Shown here: positions 42,812-51,701 of the stretch, in pieces
Numbering within the stretch: position 1 is the stretch's first letter
How the letters are laid out: each line of letters opens with the position of its first letter
Assembly: GCA_902785355.1 (NCBI GenBank)
Contig: CACZYF010000010.1
Coordinates: forward strand, 1-55,893
Direction of reading: 5' to 3'
Source of the DNA: an uncultured Ruminococcus sp.
GTDB lineage: Bacteria; Bacillota; Clostridia; Oscillospirales; Acutalibacteraceae
DNA length: 55,893 nucleotides
Made by a program: the position numbers and the translations under genes
The notes under the pieces: generated by a model
What the model saw: only the letters and a program-made list of their open reading frames with translations
The model's database searches: none
Told to the model about the DNA's origin: nothing

Positions 42812-43531
42812 TCAGAAGCCGATGTCCTCGGGGGATTCTTCATCGGTGTTTTCGGGGATGACCGCTTCCTTGACTTCCCCAACAACGTCTTCCGCTTTCT
42901 CGGCGACGGTCTCGGCGGCTTCTTCAACAGCCTCTTCGGCTGCATCCTTTGCCTCGTCAAGCTTTCCCTGCTCGGCGGCGATCAGTTCCTCGACCTCGCC
43001 GTTCCTTTCGAGGTTGAAGCGCTCCCTGACGTTGCCGACGGTATCGGCAGCCTTATCCTTGAGATCAGCCGCGGTCGCCTTCGCCTTCTCGGACAGGTCG
43101 GCAGCGGTCGCCTTTGCCTTATCAAACGCCTCGGCGCCCTTCTCCTTCGCTGCCTGTGCGGCGACGGAAGCCTTCTCCGCCATCGCCTTAGCAAGCTTCT
43201 CGGCGTTCTCGGAGCGGATCTTGGTATCGTTCTGGATGTTGAGCAGCTCGACATACTTGATGGACGCCTTGCTGATGCGATCGGAGGCAGCATCGATCAC
43301 GGCGCAGATCGCCTCGTTCTCAGCGGTGGTGCCTTCGCGCAGATTATCATAAAAGTAGCGGCCCAGCTCGATATACGCCTGGTCGCGGGTCGCGGAATCG
43401 GATTTGATCAGACCTTTGATGTGGTTGAGCTGAACTCTGAGGCGATTCTTCTCCGCAACGGAAGAAGCGATCTCAGAGACCGTATCGCTGACAAACTCCA
43501 ATCCGCACTTGATGTTGTTTTTAATATCCAT
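42812..43531 (-). CDS. Alanine-rich coiled-coil protein, LEA-like
   Basis: A 239-residue protein. Residues 1-110 form a helical domain (LRVQLNHIKGLIKSDSATRDQAYIELGRYFYDNL). Residues about 110-225 are an Ala/Lys/Glu-rich stretch with repeats of the type KAKATAADLSEK and KAKATAADLKDK, resembling LEA or apolipoprotein-like amphipathic helices, with a 'AEEAVEEAAETVAEKAEDV' run later. No signal peptide or membrane segment. Function unknown; such proteins can bind membranes or buffer stress. Divergent from the CpXC gene. Confidence 0.65.
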   Translation of the reverse strand: MDIKNNIKCGLEFVSDTVSEIASSVAEKNRLRVQLNHIKGLIKSDSATRDQAYIELGRYFYDNLREGTTAENEAICAVIDAASDRISKASIKYVELLNIQNDTKIRSENAEKLAKAMAEKASVAAQAAKEKGAEAFDKAKATAADLSEKAKATAADLKDKAADTVGNVRERFNLERNGEVEELIAAEQGKLDEAKDAAEEAVEEAAETVAEKAEDVVGEVKEAVIPENTDEESPEDIGF

Positions 43532-43685
43532 AATTTCCTACCTCCGAATCATTATATATCAGTATTATCGCATTATTTAAGCAGAAAATCAATAACAAAT
43601 TGCAAAAGTATGATAAATAATTTGCATTTCTGATAAAATATGTTATTATTGTAGGAGAAATGATTTCGAAAAGCGAAGTGATTTG

Positions 43686-44360
43686 ATGTCAAACGTGATC
43701 TCTAAAGAAGTGACCTGTCCGAGATGTAACCACACCTCGAGCGCTCATTTATTTATCAGCATCAACGCGACCAACGACCCTCAATTCAAGCGTGACCTGC
43801 TCTCGGGTCAGCTGCTCAGCTACAAATGCCCCGACTGCGGATATGAGGGCAGGTATATGTATCCCCTGCTGTATAATGATATGAAGCACCGCTTCATGGT
43901 ATACCTGATCCCGCAGATCGACCGCTTCCAACTGGAGGATCGCGCGCTGGAGGATGACTACCGGAATCTCAAGGGGATCCAGAAGCGCATCACCGCTGAC
44001 TTCAACTCGATGAAGGAGAAGATCTTCGTCTTTGAATCGGGGCTCGACGATATGGCGGTAGAGCTGACCAAGTACGCCATCAGCGAGATGGTTGCGAAGA
44101 AGTATGAGCTCGGAAGAGTGACCGAGGGATACCTGACGATGTATAACCGCGAGGCGAACACCATCGGCTTCACCTTCTTTATCGGCGAGGACAGCGAGCC
44201 GTTCGTACAGAGCGCGCGGCTCGAGATCTATCGCAAGAGCATGAAGATCGTCAACGCGATCTGCGGCAACGACAAGAAGCTCAGTGGCTTCATCAAGATC
44301 GACCGCGAGTGGGCGGAGAATACGCTCTTCCGCTATAAACGCGTTAAGAGCGGGAGATAA
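43686..44360 (+). CDS. CpXC-domain zinc-binding protein
   Basis: A 224-residue protein with two CxxC pairs: CPRCN at residues 9-13 and CPDCGYEG at about 48-55, separated by a segment that turns to KRDLLSGQLLSYK, which is the CpXC domain pattern. Residues 85-224 are a mixed domain of unknown role. Start at ATG 43686; the region upstream has AGGAG at 43653, too far for a standard site, and an 8-codon frame (43660-43686) that ends by overlapping this ATG could couple translation. Function unknown. Confidence 0.75.
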   Translation: MSNVISKEVTCPRCNHTSSAHLFISINATNDPQFKRDLLSGQLLSYKCPDCGYEGRYMYPLLYNDMKHRFMVYLIPQIDRFQLEDRALEDDYRNLKGIQKRITADFNSMKEKIFVFESGLDDMAVELTKYAISEMVAKKYELGRVTEGYLTMYNREANTIGFTFFIGEDSEPFVQSARLEIYRKSMKIVNAICGNDKKLSGFIKIDREWAENTLFRYKRVKSGR

Positions 44361-44375
44361 ACATAGCATAAAACG

Positions 44376-44408
44376 ACGGACTGACCCGGGAGGGATCAGT
44401 CCGTTTTT
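44376..44408 (+). terminator. Terminator after the CpXC gene
   Basis: ACGGACTGA, 11-base loop, TCAGTCCGT, TTTTT. A 9-bp perfect stem. Confidence 0.92.
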
Positions 44409-44461
44409 TGGTTGAGAAAAACGTTTCAAGTTTCAAGCTTTGAACTTTGAGCTAACCCGGA

Positions 44462-46111
44462 TCACAGGCTCTTGATGTCCTCGCCCTTGACCAGGGCGTG
44501 GGCGCCTTCGATCAGGCTGTCGATATACGCCTTGCTCGCGGTGCCTGCCGCGGTACCGTTGAGCTCGACCGGATACTGGGCGGAGCCCGCGTCATAGACG
44601 ACGACGGTATCGGGCTCTCTGCCGGTAGTGTAGCTCAGGGTGAAGCGCATAAGCTCGCTGCCGGAGCCCGCTGACTCGCCCGTGTTACGAATACCGGTAA
44701 GATTCTGGTAAAAGACGGAGAAGTTCGCGTCGCTCAGGGCGGTATCACCGACCTTGGCGGTGGTCACGGTGACTTCCTCATCCTCGCCGTCCTCGGTCCG
44801 GGAGGTATCGGTCCTCTGGGTGACGTCGATGGTGTAGCTCTGACCACCGGCCGAGAACTCGATGCGGCTCAAAGCGGTCTTCTTCGCGGGGAGAACCGTC
44901 TCAGGCATCAGGTCCTCCACGCTTGTGCGTGCCCAGCTGACCGCGGCAAGCTGGATGGAATAAATAATGTTTTTATCGGGATTATAGAGGCTGACCAGCC
45001 CGTCGTCTCCGGGAGCGGAAGCATAGAGGGTGATGGTCGCGTCGGAGTAGGTCGCGGTGACCTTGGCATATGGATCGGCGACACCGTAGGAGCTCATCTG
45101 ACCGCTGCTCGGATTTACGCAGAGCACCTCCTCGGCATACAGACCGCGCACGGCATTGACGACGTCTGCGCTCTCGGTCTCCTTAGCAAACATTCTGCGC
45201 GGCGAGGTAACGATGTACTGAGCGTCGATCGCCTCATCGGTGTTGGGAACGATGGTGATATCCTGAGAGTAACGGCTGCCGGAGATGGTCATGCTCTTGA
45301 GCGCTAAGGTCTCGGTATCCTCGGCGTTCGCGGTGATCTCGTGATCGATGAGATCGTTGACGCTGTACATCAGCGCGGTGACCTTGTCGTTCGAGATCAG
45401 GTAGACCGCGTTGCTGTCGCCGAAGGAGATGTAGGTACCCGCTTCAGCCGCTGCCTGATTACCTACGCGCAAGGTGGCGGTGGTCTTGTCGTGATAGGTG
45501 ATGTGCGCGGTAGCGCGGGGCTTATCGAGACCGAAGTCGGCGGGCTTGCCGTTCGGGGAAATGATTTCTATGAACTCGACCTCAGCGCAGGCGGTAGCGA
45601 CTTCGTCGGCGACGCCCTTTTGCAGCGCGACGTTATCAAAGCCTTCGAGGGTGTAAACGGTCGCTTCGCCCTCGGGCGTGTAGGAATTGACGGTGAAGGA
45701 GCCCTTGGCGTTTTCGACCTTGATGGACTTGATATCGGCGGGGACGTATTCCAAGAGCTTTCCGGAGCCGTTCTTGACGATCTCGCCCTTTTCGTCGACG
45801 TCGACCTCGGCTTCGTGTTCGCCCTTCTCGTTGACTGTAGCGGTGATCTCGGCGGGCGTGGTAAGCGCCTCGTCGGCGGTGGAGCCCTGTACGGTGCGGC
45901 TTCGGGTAAAGATCAGGAGAAGGATCAGTCCGACGACAGCAACGGCGGCGATCACGATGATCAGCACGCGCTTGTTGAGCTTGCCGGTCTTGACGGGCTT
46001 TGTTTCCTTTTGTTCCCGGTTAAGGAAGCTTTCGAGTGCGTCATCAACGTCGTTTTCGGGCGTGGTGACGGGTTCCTCGGGATTGATGATTTTTTCGTTG
46101 TTCTCAGACAT
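44462..46111 (-). CDS. DUF4340-domain protein of a Gld-type ABC exporter
   Basis: A 549-residue protein: acidic cytoplasmic N-terminus, one membrane helix (about 47-68, KRVLIIVIAAVAVVGLILLLIF), then a large extracytoplasmic part with two DUF4340-like repeats (KPADFGLDKPRATAHITYHD, and MSSYGVADPYAKVTATYSD). Fourth gene of an operon with ATPase, permease and GldG-like protein, the standard neighbourhood of this domain. Start shares one base with the upstream stop. Substrate unknown. Confidence 0.82.
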   Translation of the reverse strand: MSENNEKIINPEEPVTTPENDVDDALESFLNREQKETKPVKTGKLNKRVLIIVIAAVAVVGLILLLIFTRSRTVQGSTADEALTTPAEITATVNEKGEHEAEVDVDEKGEIVKNGSGKLLEYVPADIKSIKVENAKGSFTVNSYTPEGEATVYTLEGFDNVALQKGVADEVATACAEVEFIEIISPNGKPADFGLDKPRATAHITYHDKTTATLRVGNQAAAEAGTYISFGDSNAVYLISNDKVTALMYSVNDLIDHEITANAEDTETLALKSMTISGSRYSQDITIVPNTDEAIDAQYIVTSPRRMFAKETESADVVNAVRGLYAEEVLCVNPSSGQMSSYGVADPYAKVTATYSDATITLYASAPGDDGLVSLYNPDKNIIYSIQLAAVSWARTSVEDLMPETVLPAKKTALSRIEFSAGGQSYTIDVTQRTDTSRTEDGEDEEVTVTTAKVGDTALSDANFSVFYQNLTGIRNTGESAGSGSELMRFTLSYTTGREPDTVVVYDAGSAQYPVELNGTAAGTASKAYIDSLIEGAHALVKGEDIKSL

Positions 46112-47631
46112 CAGCGGAACCTCCTGCGAATCCAGATAACGATACCCGCCAAGAGTACGGCGATCGGGATGATATAGCGAACAAGGATCGAGGGGAAGAC
46201 GATATCATTCACGGAGGTGAGTCCGAGGGAGTTCGAGGCGGGATTCTTACCCTCAATAACGATACTGACGTTCTCCCGCTCACAGAGCGTGTTGAAGAGA
46301 TTGACAAAATATGCGGCATTGTTGTAAGCGGGGGAGGAGATATAAGAGGAGGTCATCGCGTCATAGGAGCCGATAACAACTACGGACGAGCTCTTGCCGT
46401 CGGTGGTGCCGTCGTTGCGCTTACCGATCGCGACGCCGTTCAGCTTCTCTGCCTTGGGATCGAATTTTTCTGCTTCTTCCTCGGTGAGATCCTTCGGGAA
46501 GAAGATCGCTTTATCGGTGGAGGTAAGGAGCGGGGTAGCTACGGTATCGTCGGTGATGTTGACAGGCATTGTCAGGCTCATGACTACGGGGATCTTGGTG
46601 CTGCGGAGCTCCTTCTTGAAGGTCTGGTCCTCATCGGCATAGTCCATGATGGAGATATAGTGGTTGTAGCCGGGGATCAGATGATCGTTAGCGTTCTCAT
46701 AGATATAGCCGTTGCGCAGCTCCATACCATAGTCGGCGATGAGCGCGTTGAGGTTGGGGTAATCACTCAGATCGTGCTGATCGTTCGGGAAGTAGAACAG
46801 GTTGTGTCCGTACTGGTCGCCGTTATTCAGCCAATCGGTGAGCTTCTTGTAGGTGTCGCTGTCGATATCGACCTCGGGGTCGTAGATGATGACAAACTCG
46901 CTGTCGGCGGAGATCTTACCGTTCAAAAGGCTGACGGTCTCTACTTCGAAGGCGTTGTTTTCGAGCAGCTTGGTGAAGGCGGTCATCTCCTGCTCGCCCT
47001 GTCCGCTGAGCAGGGTCACCTTGGTCTTGTTCTCGGCGGTGACGTTCATGATCGCGGTCATGATCGACTGCTCGACGTGCTGGCCGTTGATGACATAGGT
47101 GCCGTAGTACTGGTACTGCTGCTCGTCATAGCTGAACATATCGGTCGCGTCGATGGCGCGGTAGTTGTCGCCGCTGACCACCAGCGCGATATGGCTCTCC
47201 GTCCAGTTGATGTTCGGATAATCCTTGGTAAAGGTCGGGTTAGAGGTCAAGTCGACGTAATGCAGGTCGATATGATCGGAGCAGTTGACGATAGCATGCA
47301 CGAGCTTGTTTGCCTGGATAAAGTAGCGGTAGTTGGTGCTGTCGCCGCTCTCGAAGTTTGATTCGGTCTGTAGGATATAAACGGTGACGTCCTTGTTGAT
47401 CGAGGAGGCGAACTCCTCGGTCTCGGGCTGCAGCTTGAAGGAGCTGTTTTCGGTCACGTCGATATAGAGGGGGTGAGTGTTGGTAACTGCCGCCAGTACG
47501 AGGTTCACCAGTACGACGGCGGCGATGACCAGTGCGGTCAGCGCGATCGCCGCGGCGCCGCGGCGGGTGCTGCGTGCTTTGAAAAAGCCCTTGAAGCCCT
47601 TTTTCTCGGAGGTTTTCTTCTCGTTATTCAT
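46111..47631 (-). CDS. GldG-family ABC transporter accessory protein
   Basis: A 506-residue protein with an N-terminal membrane helix (about 27-50), an extracytoplasmic ABC_transp_aux/IFT52-like domain (KVTLLSGQGEQEMTAFTKLLENNAFEVETV, VIIYDPEVDIDSDTYKKLTDWLNNG) and a C-terminal membrane helix (IIPIAVLLAGIVIWIRRRFR). GldG relatives work with GldA/GldF exporters; in non-gliding Firmicutes the substrate is not known. Starts 12 bp past the permease stop. Confidence 0.85.
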   Translation of the reverse strand: MNNEKKTSEKKGFKGFFKARSTRRGAAAIALTALVIAAVVLVNLVLAAVTNTHPLYIDVTENSSFKLQPETEEFASSINKDVTVYILQTESNFESGDSTNYRYFIQANKLVHAIVNCSDHIDLHYVDLTSNPTFTKDYPNINWTESHIALVVSGDNYRAIDATDMFSYDEQQYQYYGTYVINGQHVEQSIMTAIMNVTAENKTKVTLLSGQGEQEMTAFTKLLENNAFEVETVSLLNGKISADSEFVIIYDPEVDIDSDTYKKLTDWLNNGDQYGHNLFYFPNDQHDLSDYPNLNALIADYGMELRNGYIYENANDHLIPGYNHYISIMDYADEDQTFKKELRSTKIPVVMSLTMPVNITDDTVATPLLTSTDKAIFFPKDLTEEEAEKFDPKAEKLNGVAIGKRNDGTTDGKSSSVVVIGSYDAMTSSYISSPAYNNAAYFVNLFNTLCERENVSIVIEGKNPASNSLGLTSVNDIVFPSILVRYIIPIAVLLAGIVIWIRRRFR

Positions 47632-47642
47632 CGTGTACCTCC

Positions 47643-48347
47643 TTAGCTCCAGCGGCGCTTCTCAAACACTCTCACACACAGGAACAGGAAGATCCCGATC
47701 ACGGAGAGGAAGAACACGACGCTGGTGATATTGATGATGCCGTTGATGAAGTTGGTGAAATGAGCATCGAATGAAATATTATGTAAAATACCGGTCAGCC
47801 ACTCAACATTGAGCATGTTGGAAAGAGAGTCGATCATATAGATGAATAAACCGACGCCGATCGAGATTACGACGGCAATGACCTGACTCTCGGTCAGAGC
47901 GGAGATAAACAGGTCGATCGCAATCAGCGCGCCGCCCATGAGCAGCATGCCGAGCAGGGTACTGCACAGTACCGCCCAGTCAGGCGTGCCGTAGAACATC
48001 AGGATGACCGCATAGATCAGGTAGACCGCGTTGCACAGACAGTAGAGGATAAACGCGCCGAAAAACTTACCCAGCACGATCTCGGTCAGGCTGACCGGAG
48101 CAGTCAGGAGCGCCTGATCGGTTTTTTGCTTTTTTTCCTCGCTGAAGCTGCGCATCGTGATGATCGGGATGATCAGCATGACAATCATCAGCATGCTCAA
48201 AAAGACGTAGTTCATTGAGGCGGTATTGCTCAAAAGGCAGTACATGTAAAAGAACAGTCCGGAGAAAAAGTAGAATACAGCGAGGACGATATAGCCGATC
48301 GCCGAGTTAAAGTAAGAGCTGAGCTCACGTTTGATGATCGCACCCAT
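47643..48347 (-). CDS. ABC-2 type permease (GldF-like)
   Basis: A 234-residue membrane protein with six hydrophobic segments. It starts MGAIIKRELSSYFNSAIGYIVLAVFYFFSGLFF, the GldF/NosY-type ABC-2 opening, and has the ITMRSFSEEKKQKTDQALLTAPVSLTEIVLGKF coupling helix. It pairs with the ATPase upstream, whose gene shares one base with its start. Confidence 0.9.
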   Translation of the reverse strand: MGAIIKRELSSYFNSAIGYIVLAVFYFFSGLFFYMYCLLSNTASMNYVFLSMLMIVMLIIPIITMRSFSEEKKQKTDQALLTAPVSLTEIVLGKFFGAFILYCLCNAVYLIYAVILMFYGTPDWAVLCSTLLGMLLMGGALIAIDLFISALTESQVIAVVISIGVGLFIYMIDSLSNMLNVEWLTGILHNISFDAHFTNFINGIINITSVVFFLSVIGIFLFLCVRVFEKRRWS

Positions 48348-49270
48348 CAGTCCGCACCTCCTTCGGTCAGTTTGAGGAAGCTCTCCTCCAGGGTCAGGTT
48401 GCCCGAGCGCATCATCAGGATGGGGCAGCCTGCCTTGGCGAGGACGTTGAAGATACCGCGGCGTACGTCGACGCCGCTCTCATACTCGACGGTATAGTTG
48501 TTACCGGCGGCTTTTGAAACACGCTTGACGCCGTCTACGGTACCGATCGCCTCGCGCACGGTGCTGACAGCGCCCTCGACCTCGAGCGCGAGGATACCCT
48601 CGCCGCTGATGCTCTCGCTGAGCTTGTCTGTCGCTGCGTCGGCGACGATCTTTCCGTTGTTAATCATGACAATGCGGTCGCATACGGCGGAAACCTCGCT
48701 GAGTACATGGGATGAGAAGATGATGGTGTGTTTTTTGCCGAGCGACTTGATCAGCTTGCGGATGTCGATGATCTGCTTGGGATCGAGACCGACGGTGGGC
48801 TCGTCCAGGATCAGTACGGGCGGATTGCCCAGCAGCGCCGCCGCCAGACCTACGCGCTGGCGGTAGCCTTTAGAGAGGTTGCGGATGACGCGGCTCTCGA
48901 CGTCGCTGATCTTGACGATGGTCATGACCTCGGCGATATGCTCCTTCTTCGGCAGCTTGACCTTTTTGAGGTCAAAGATAAACTCGAGGTAGCGGCGTAC
49001 CGTCATATCGACGTACAGCGGGGGGATCTCGGGCAGATAGCCGATCTTCGCCTTCGCTTGCTTCGGGTGTTCGAGAATATCCACGCCGTCGATCAGGACG
49101 GTTCCCTCACCGGCGCTGAGATAGCCGGTGATGATGTTCATGGTGGTGCTTTTACCGGCGCCGTTGGGACCGAGAAGACCCACGACTTCGCCGCTGTCGG
49201 CGGTAAAGCTGATGTCGTCCAGCGCCTTGACCGAGCCGTACCGCTTGGTCACATGTTGTACTTCAATCAT
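48347..49270 (-). CDS. ABC transporter ATP-binding protein (GldA-like)
   Basis: A 307-residue ATPase. Walker A is GPNGAGKST, signature LSKGYRQRVGLAAALLG, Walker B PVLILDEPTVGLDP, and H-loop IIFSSHVLSEV. The C-terminal 75 residues are the extension typical of GldA/CcmA-type subunits. First gene of the exporter operon; AGGAGATACAGC precedes the ATG. Confidence 0.93.
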   Translation of the reverse strand: MIEVQHVTKRYGSVKALDDISFTADSGEVVGLLGPNGAGKSTTMNIITGYLSAGEGTVLIDGVDILEHPKQAKAKIGYLPEIPPLYVDMTVRRYLEFIFDLKKVKLPKKEHIAEVMTIVKISDVESRVIRNLSKGYRQRVGLAAALLGNPPVLILDEPTVGLDPKQIIDIRKLIKSLGKKHTIIFSSHVLSEVSAVCDRIVMINNGKIVADAATDKLSESISGEGILALEVEGAVSTVREAIGTVDGVKRVSKAAGNNYTVEYESGVDVRRGIFNVLAKAGCPILMMRSGNLTLEESFLKLTEGGAD

Positions 49271-49315
49271 GCTGTATCTCCTATCTTTTAAGATTTCAAT
49301 ATAAATCCAATCTAC

Positions 49316-49321
49316 ATTATA
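49316..49321 (-). promoter_or_regulatory. Extended -10 promoter of the exporter operon
   Basis: Minus strand TGATATAAT (TATAAT at 49316-49321) with a poor -35 (TGGATT) at 17 bp, about 45 bp before the start at 49270. Confidence 0.55.
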
Positions 49322-49357
49322 TCACACCATATATCGGGAATCCAGTAAAATAATTGT

Positions 49358-49405
49358 AAACTAAAAGTGATGGTAATGTGAAAACTAAAAGTAACGGTAA
49401 TGTGA
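49358..49405. repeat. Two tandem 24-bp repeats
   Basis: AAACTAAAAGTGATGGTAAT plus GTGA (49358-49381) is repeated with two changes at 49382-49405. It lies upstream of the exporter promoter. Confidence 0.75.
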
Positions 49406-49467
49406 AAACGCGGCTTGAAAAAACGTTCGGTTTGTAGTAACATGATAAGTAATATATGTATCAGCTT

Positions 49468-49576
49468 GTAGGGGCGAGCATTGCTCGCCCGCGAATAACG
49501 GGCGTTATCCGTATCGAAAACGTCAGATATGGTTCACAGCTCCCTGCGACAGCGGGCGGTCAATGACCGCCCCTAC
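49468..49576. repeat. Intergenic repeat family C with inverted ends
   Basis: GTAGGGGCGAGCATTGCTCG at the left and GGTCAATGACCGCCCCTAC at the right are inverted, each with its own inner hairpin (CGAGCA/TGCTCG, GCGGTCA/TGACCGC). The following 49577-49720 has further pairings (ACAGCTCCCTGCGA with TCGCAGGG, and a GGGGGAGCTGT end). No gene. Such GTAGGGGCG elements are common intergenic repeats in Clostridia. Confidence 0.65.
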
Positions 49577-49727
49577 GGCGGAGTGACATCGCAGGGTGGG
49601 TGGTACCCCCGTTGGAGGGAATGTCCGAAGGACAAGGGGGAGCTGTCTCAGGCGAGGAATGCTCCTGCAAAGCGTTGGTTTCCAAATGATGTTCCCCTGT
49701 GATAATAAAACCAAAAGGAGCGATAGG

Positions 49728-50240
49728 ATGCTCAAGCAGTATTTAGAGGTCGGCAAGATCGTCGGCACACACGGGATCCGCGGAGAGATGCGCGTGGAGT
49801 GCTGGGCGAATTCTCCCGAATTTCTCAGAAAATTCAAGAAGCTGTATCTGGACGAGGGGAAAACGGCGCTTTCCGTTTCCTGTCGTCCGCATAAGAATAT
49901 CGCGCTGATGACCGTGAAGGGCGTCGAGACCATCGAAGCCGCCGACCGGATGCGCGGGAAGGTGTTGTATATCGATCGCAACGATGTAAAGCTCTCTGAG
50001 GGCGAGCATTTCGTGCAGGATATCATCGGACTTTCCGTGACCGACGCGGATAACGGAACGGTCTACGGTACAGTCAAGGACGTACTCAAGACCGGCTCCA
50101 ACGATGTATATGAGATGGCGGACACGTCCGGCAAGCTCTTCTACATCCCCGTCATCCCCGATATCATGGCGGGGTTCGACTTCGACAAGGGCGCGGTGTA
50201 TATCCATCCCATGAAAGGACTGTTCGACGATGAGGATTGA
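49728..50240 (+). CDS. rimM: Ribosome maturation factor RimM
   Basis: A 170-residue protein with the RimM N-domain (LEVGKIVGTHGIRGEMRVECW) and PRC-barrel (VYGTVKDVLKTGSNDVYEM, IPVIPDIM). It binds S19 in 30S maturation. AAAGGAG before ATG 49728 fixes the start; the open frame upstream to 49596 lies in repeat sequence. It overlaps trmD by 11 bp. Confidence 0.95.
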   Translation: MLKQYLEVGKIVGTHGIRGEMRVECWANSPEFLRKFKKLYLDEGKTALSVSCRPHKNIALMTVKGVETIEAADRMRGKVLYIDRNDVKLSEGEHFVQDIIGLSVTDADNGTVYGTVKDVLKTGSNDVYEMADTSGKLFYIPVIPDIMAGFDFDKGAVYIHPMKGLFDDED

Positions 50241-50982
50241 CCTGATCACGCTGTTCCCCGAGATGTGCGAGGCGGTGCTTTCCGAGAGCATCATCGGCAG
50301 AGCGCGCCGCTCGGGCGCGATCGAGATCAACTGTCACCAGCTGCGGGATTTTGCGTTCGATAAGCACCGCCGCGTGGATGACTCCACCTACGGCGGCGGG
50401 ATGGGAATGCTGATGCTTGCGGAGCCGATCGCGCTCTGCTTCGAGCATATCTGTGAAGAAGTCGGTGAGAAGCCGCACTTCATCTACCTGTCGCCCAAGG
50501 GCAAGGTGCTGACCCAGCAGAAGCTCAAGGAGCTCTCGGTGCATGAGAATATCTGCCTTTTATGCGGGCATTACGAGGGCGTCGATCAGCGGGTGTTGGA
50601 TATGTATGTCGATGAGGAGATCTCGATCGGCGACTATGTGCTTACCGGAGGGGAGCTTCCGGCGCTGGTGCTGACAGATTCGCTTGCGCGGCTCCAGCCC
50701 GGGGTACTCAGCGACGATGAGTGCTTCGAGATGGAGAGCCATTACGACGGATTGCTCGAATATCCCCAGTACACCAAGCCGAAGGTCTGGCGCGGGGTGG
50801 ACATCCCCGAGGTGCTGTTCACCGGACATCACGAGAATATCCGTAAATGGCGAAGAGAGCAGAGCGTTATCGTAACCGCCGAAAAGCGTCCTGACATGCT
50901 CGATAAAGCGACTCTGACCGATAAGGAACGACAGCTTGCGGAACGGATCATTTCTGACAAAAATCATGCAGAAGAACGCTGA
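50230..50982 (+). CDS. trmD: tRNA (guanine-37-N1)-methyltransferase TrmD
   Basis: A 250-residue SPOUT methyltransferase preventing frameshifts. Motifs are MRIDLITLFPEMCEAVLSESI, YGGGMGMLM, YLSPKGKVLTQQ, LLCGHYEGVDQRVLD and the trefoil knot segment ISIGDYVLTGGELPALVL. Directly coupled to rimM. Confidence 0.96.
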   Translation: MRIDLITLFPEMCEAVLSESIIGRARRSGAIEINCHQLRDFAFDKHRRVDDSTYGGGMGMLMLAEPIALCFEHICEEVGEKPHFIYLSPKGKVLTQQKLKELSVHENICLLCGHYEGVDQRVLDMYVDEEISIGDYVLTGGELPALVLTDSLARLQPGVLSDDECFEMESHYDGLLEYPQYTKPKVWRGVDIPEVLFTGHHENIRKWRREQSVIVTAEKRPDMLDKATLTDKERQLAERIISDKNHAEER

Positions 50983-51113
50983 AAACCGCTATTTTACCGC
51001 TTGTTCTTGTGAGTAGCACACAAATAGTTATCAACACCTTAGTCAATTTGCACAATAAAAAAGTTTAATGTATTTTGACTGTTATATATCAAAACAAAAA
51101 TGAATTTCGACCA

Positions 51114-51142
51114 TTGACCAACCGCTTTTTCAAGGATATAAT
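51114..51142 (+). promoter_or_regulatory. Promoter of ptsH
   Basis: TTGACC (51114-51119), 17 bp, perfect TATAAT (51137-51142), 75 bp before the start. The gap 50983-51113 is AT-rich and otherwise unassigned; it contains TTATCAACA, one base off a DnaA box. Confidence 0.88.
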
Positions 51143-51217
51143 AAGGGAGCGTTAATAAAGAAAGGTGCCGTTTCGACACCTACTTACTGTATTTTGTTGA
51201 CAAGAGAGGGTATCATT

Positions 51218-51481
51218 ATGTACGTTAAGGAAGTTTTAGTTCAGAACAAAGCCGGCTTACATGCCCGTCCCGCTACTTTCTTCATCCAGAAGGCTAATGA
51301 GTACAAGTCTTCCATCTGGGTAGAGAAGGATGAGAGAAAGGTTAATGCAAAATCTCTCCTCGGCGTGCTTTCATTGGGTATCATCGGCGGCACCACCGTT
51401 AAGATCTTTGCCGACGGCGCTGACGAGACCGAAGCGGTTGAGGGTCTGGTCGATTTGATCAACACCGGCTTCGCTGAGTAA
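51218..51481 (+). CDS. ptsH: Phosphocarrier protein HPr
   Basis: An 87-residue HPr with the phospho-acceptor His15 (AGLHARPA) and the regulatory Ser46 (NAKSLLGVLSLG) that HPr kinase uses in Firmicute catabolite repression. His15 rules out Crh. GAGAGGG before ATG 51218 sets the start. It is monocistronic, with its own promoter and terminator and no ptsI beside it. Confidence 0.95.
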   Translation: MYVKEVLVQNKAGLHARPATFFIQKANEYKSSIWVEKDERKVNAKSLLGVLSLGIIGGTTVKIFADGADETEAVEGLVDLINTGFAE

Positions 51482-51498
51482 TCTCATCATAACGGAAC

Positions 51499-51534
51499 AC
51501 AAGGGCGGATGCTGCGGCACCCGCCTTGTTTTTT
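51499..51534 (+). terminator. Terminator of ptsH
   Basis: ACAAGGGCGG and CCGCCTTGT arms (one bulge) with inner GC/GC pairing, then TTTTT, 18 bp past the stop. Confidence 0.88.
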
Positions 51535-51539
51535 ACTTT

Positions 51540-51564
51540 ATGAGAAACTGCTCGTTTCTCATAA
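51540..51564. other. Stem-loop after ptsH
   Basis: TATGAGAAAC (51540-51549), TGCTC, GTTTCTCATA (51555-51564), a 10-bp perfect stem. A second stem, TTGCCGC/GCGGCAA, follows near 51594-51610. Roles unknown; no U-tract. Confidence 0.5.
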
Positions 51565-51701
51565 GATAAAAAATATTTGTATGCCCGCTCAGTTTGCCGC
51601 GTAGCGGCAACGAGTGATGGCTATGCGAAATGCGCGCAAAACGCGATTTCTTGGCAATTGGTAATCAATGAATGATAATAAACAGATATCCGGAGCGGAT
51701 T

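Noticed and set aside
43660-43686. Eight-codon leader frame before the CpXC gene
   Set aside because: AGGAG is only two bases from its ATG, so translation is doubtful; the overlap with the CpXC start may be chance. Noted in the CpXC entry but not called.
49596-49727. N-terminal extension of RimM
   Set aside because: It lies in repeat sequence, and AAAGGAG sits directly before ATG 49728.
51535-51701. FMN riboswitch before ribF
   Set aside because: No conserved RFN segments are visible; the stems there are simple hairpins.
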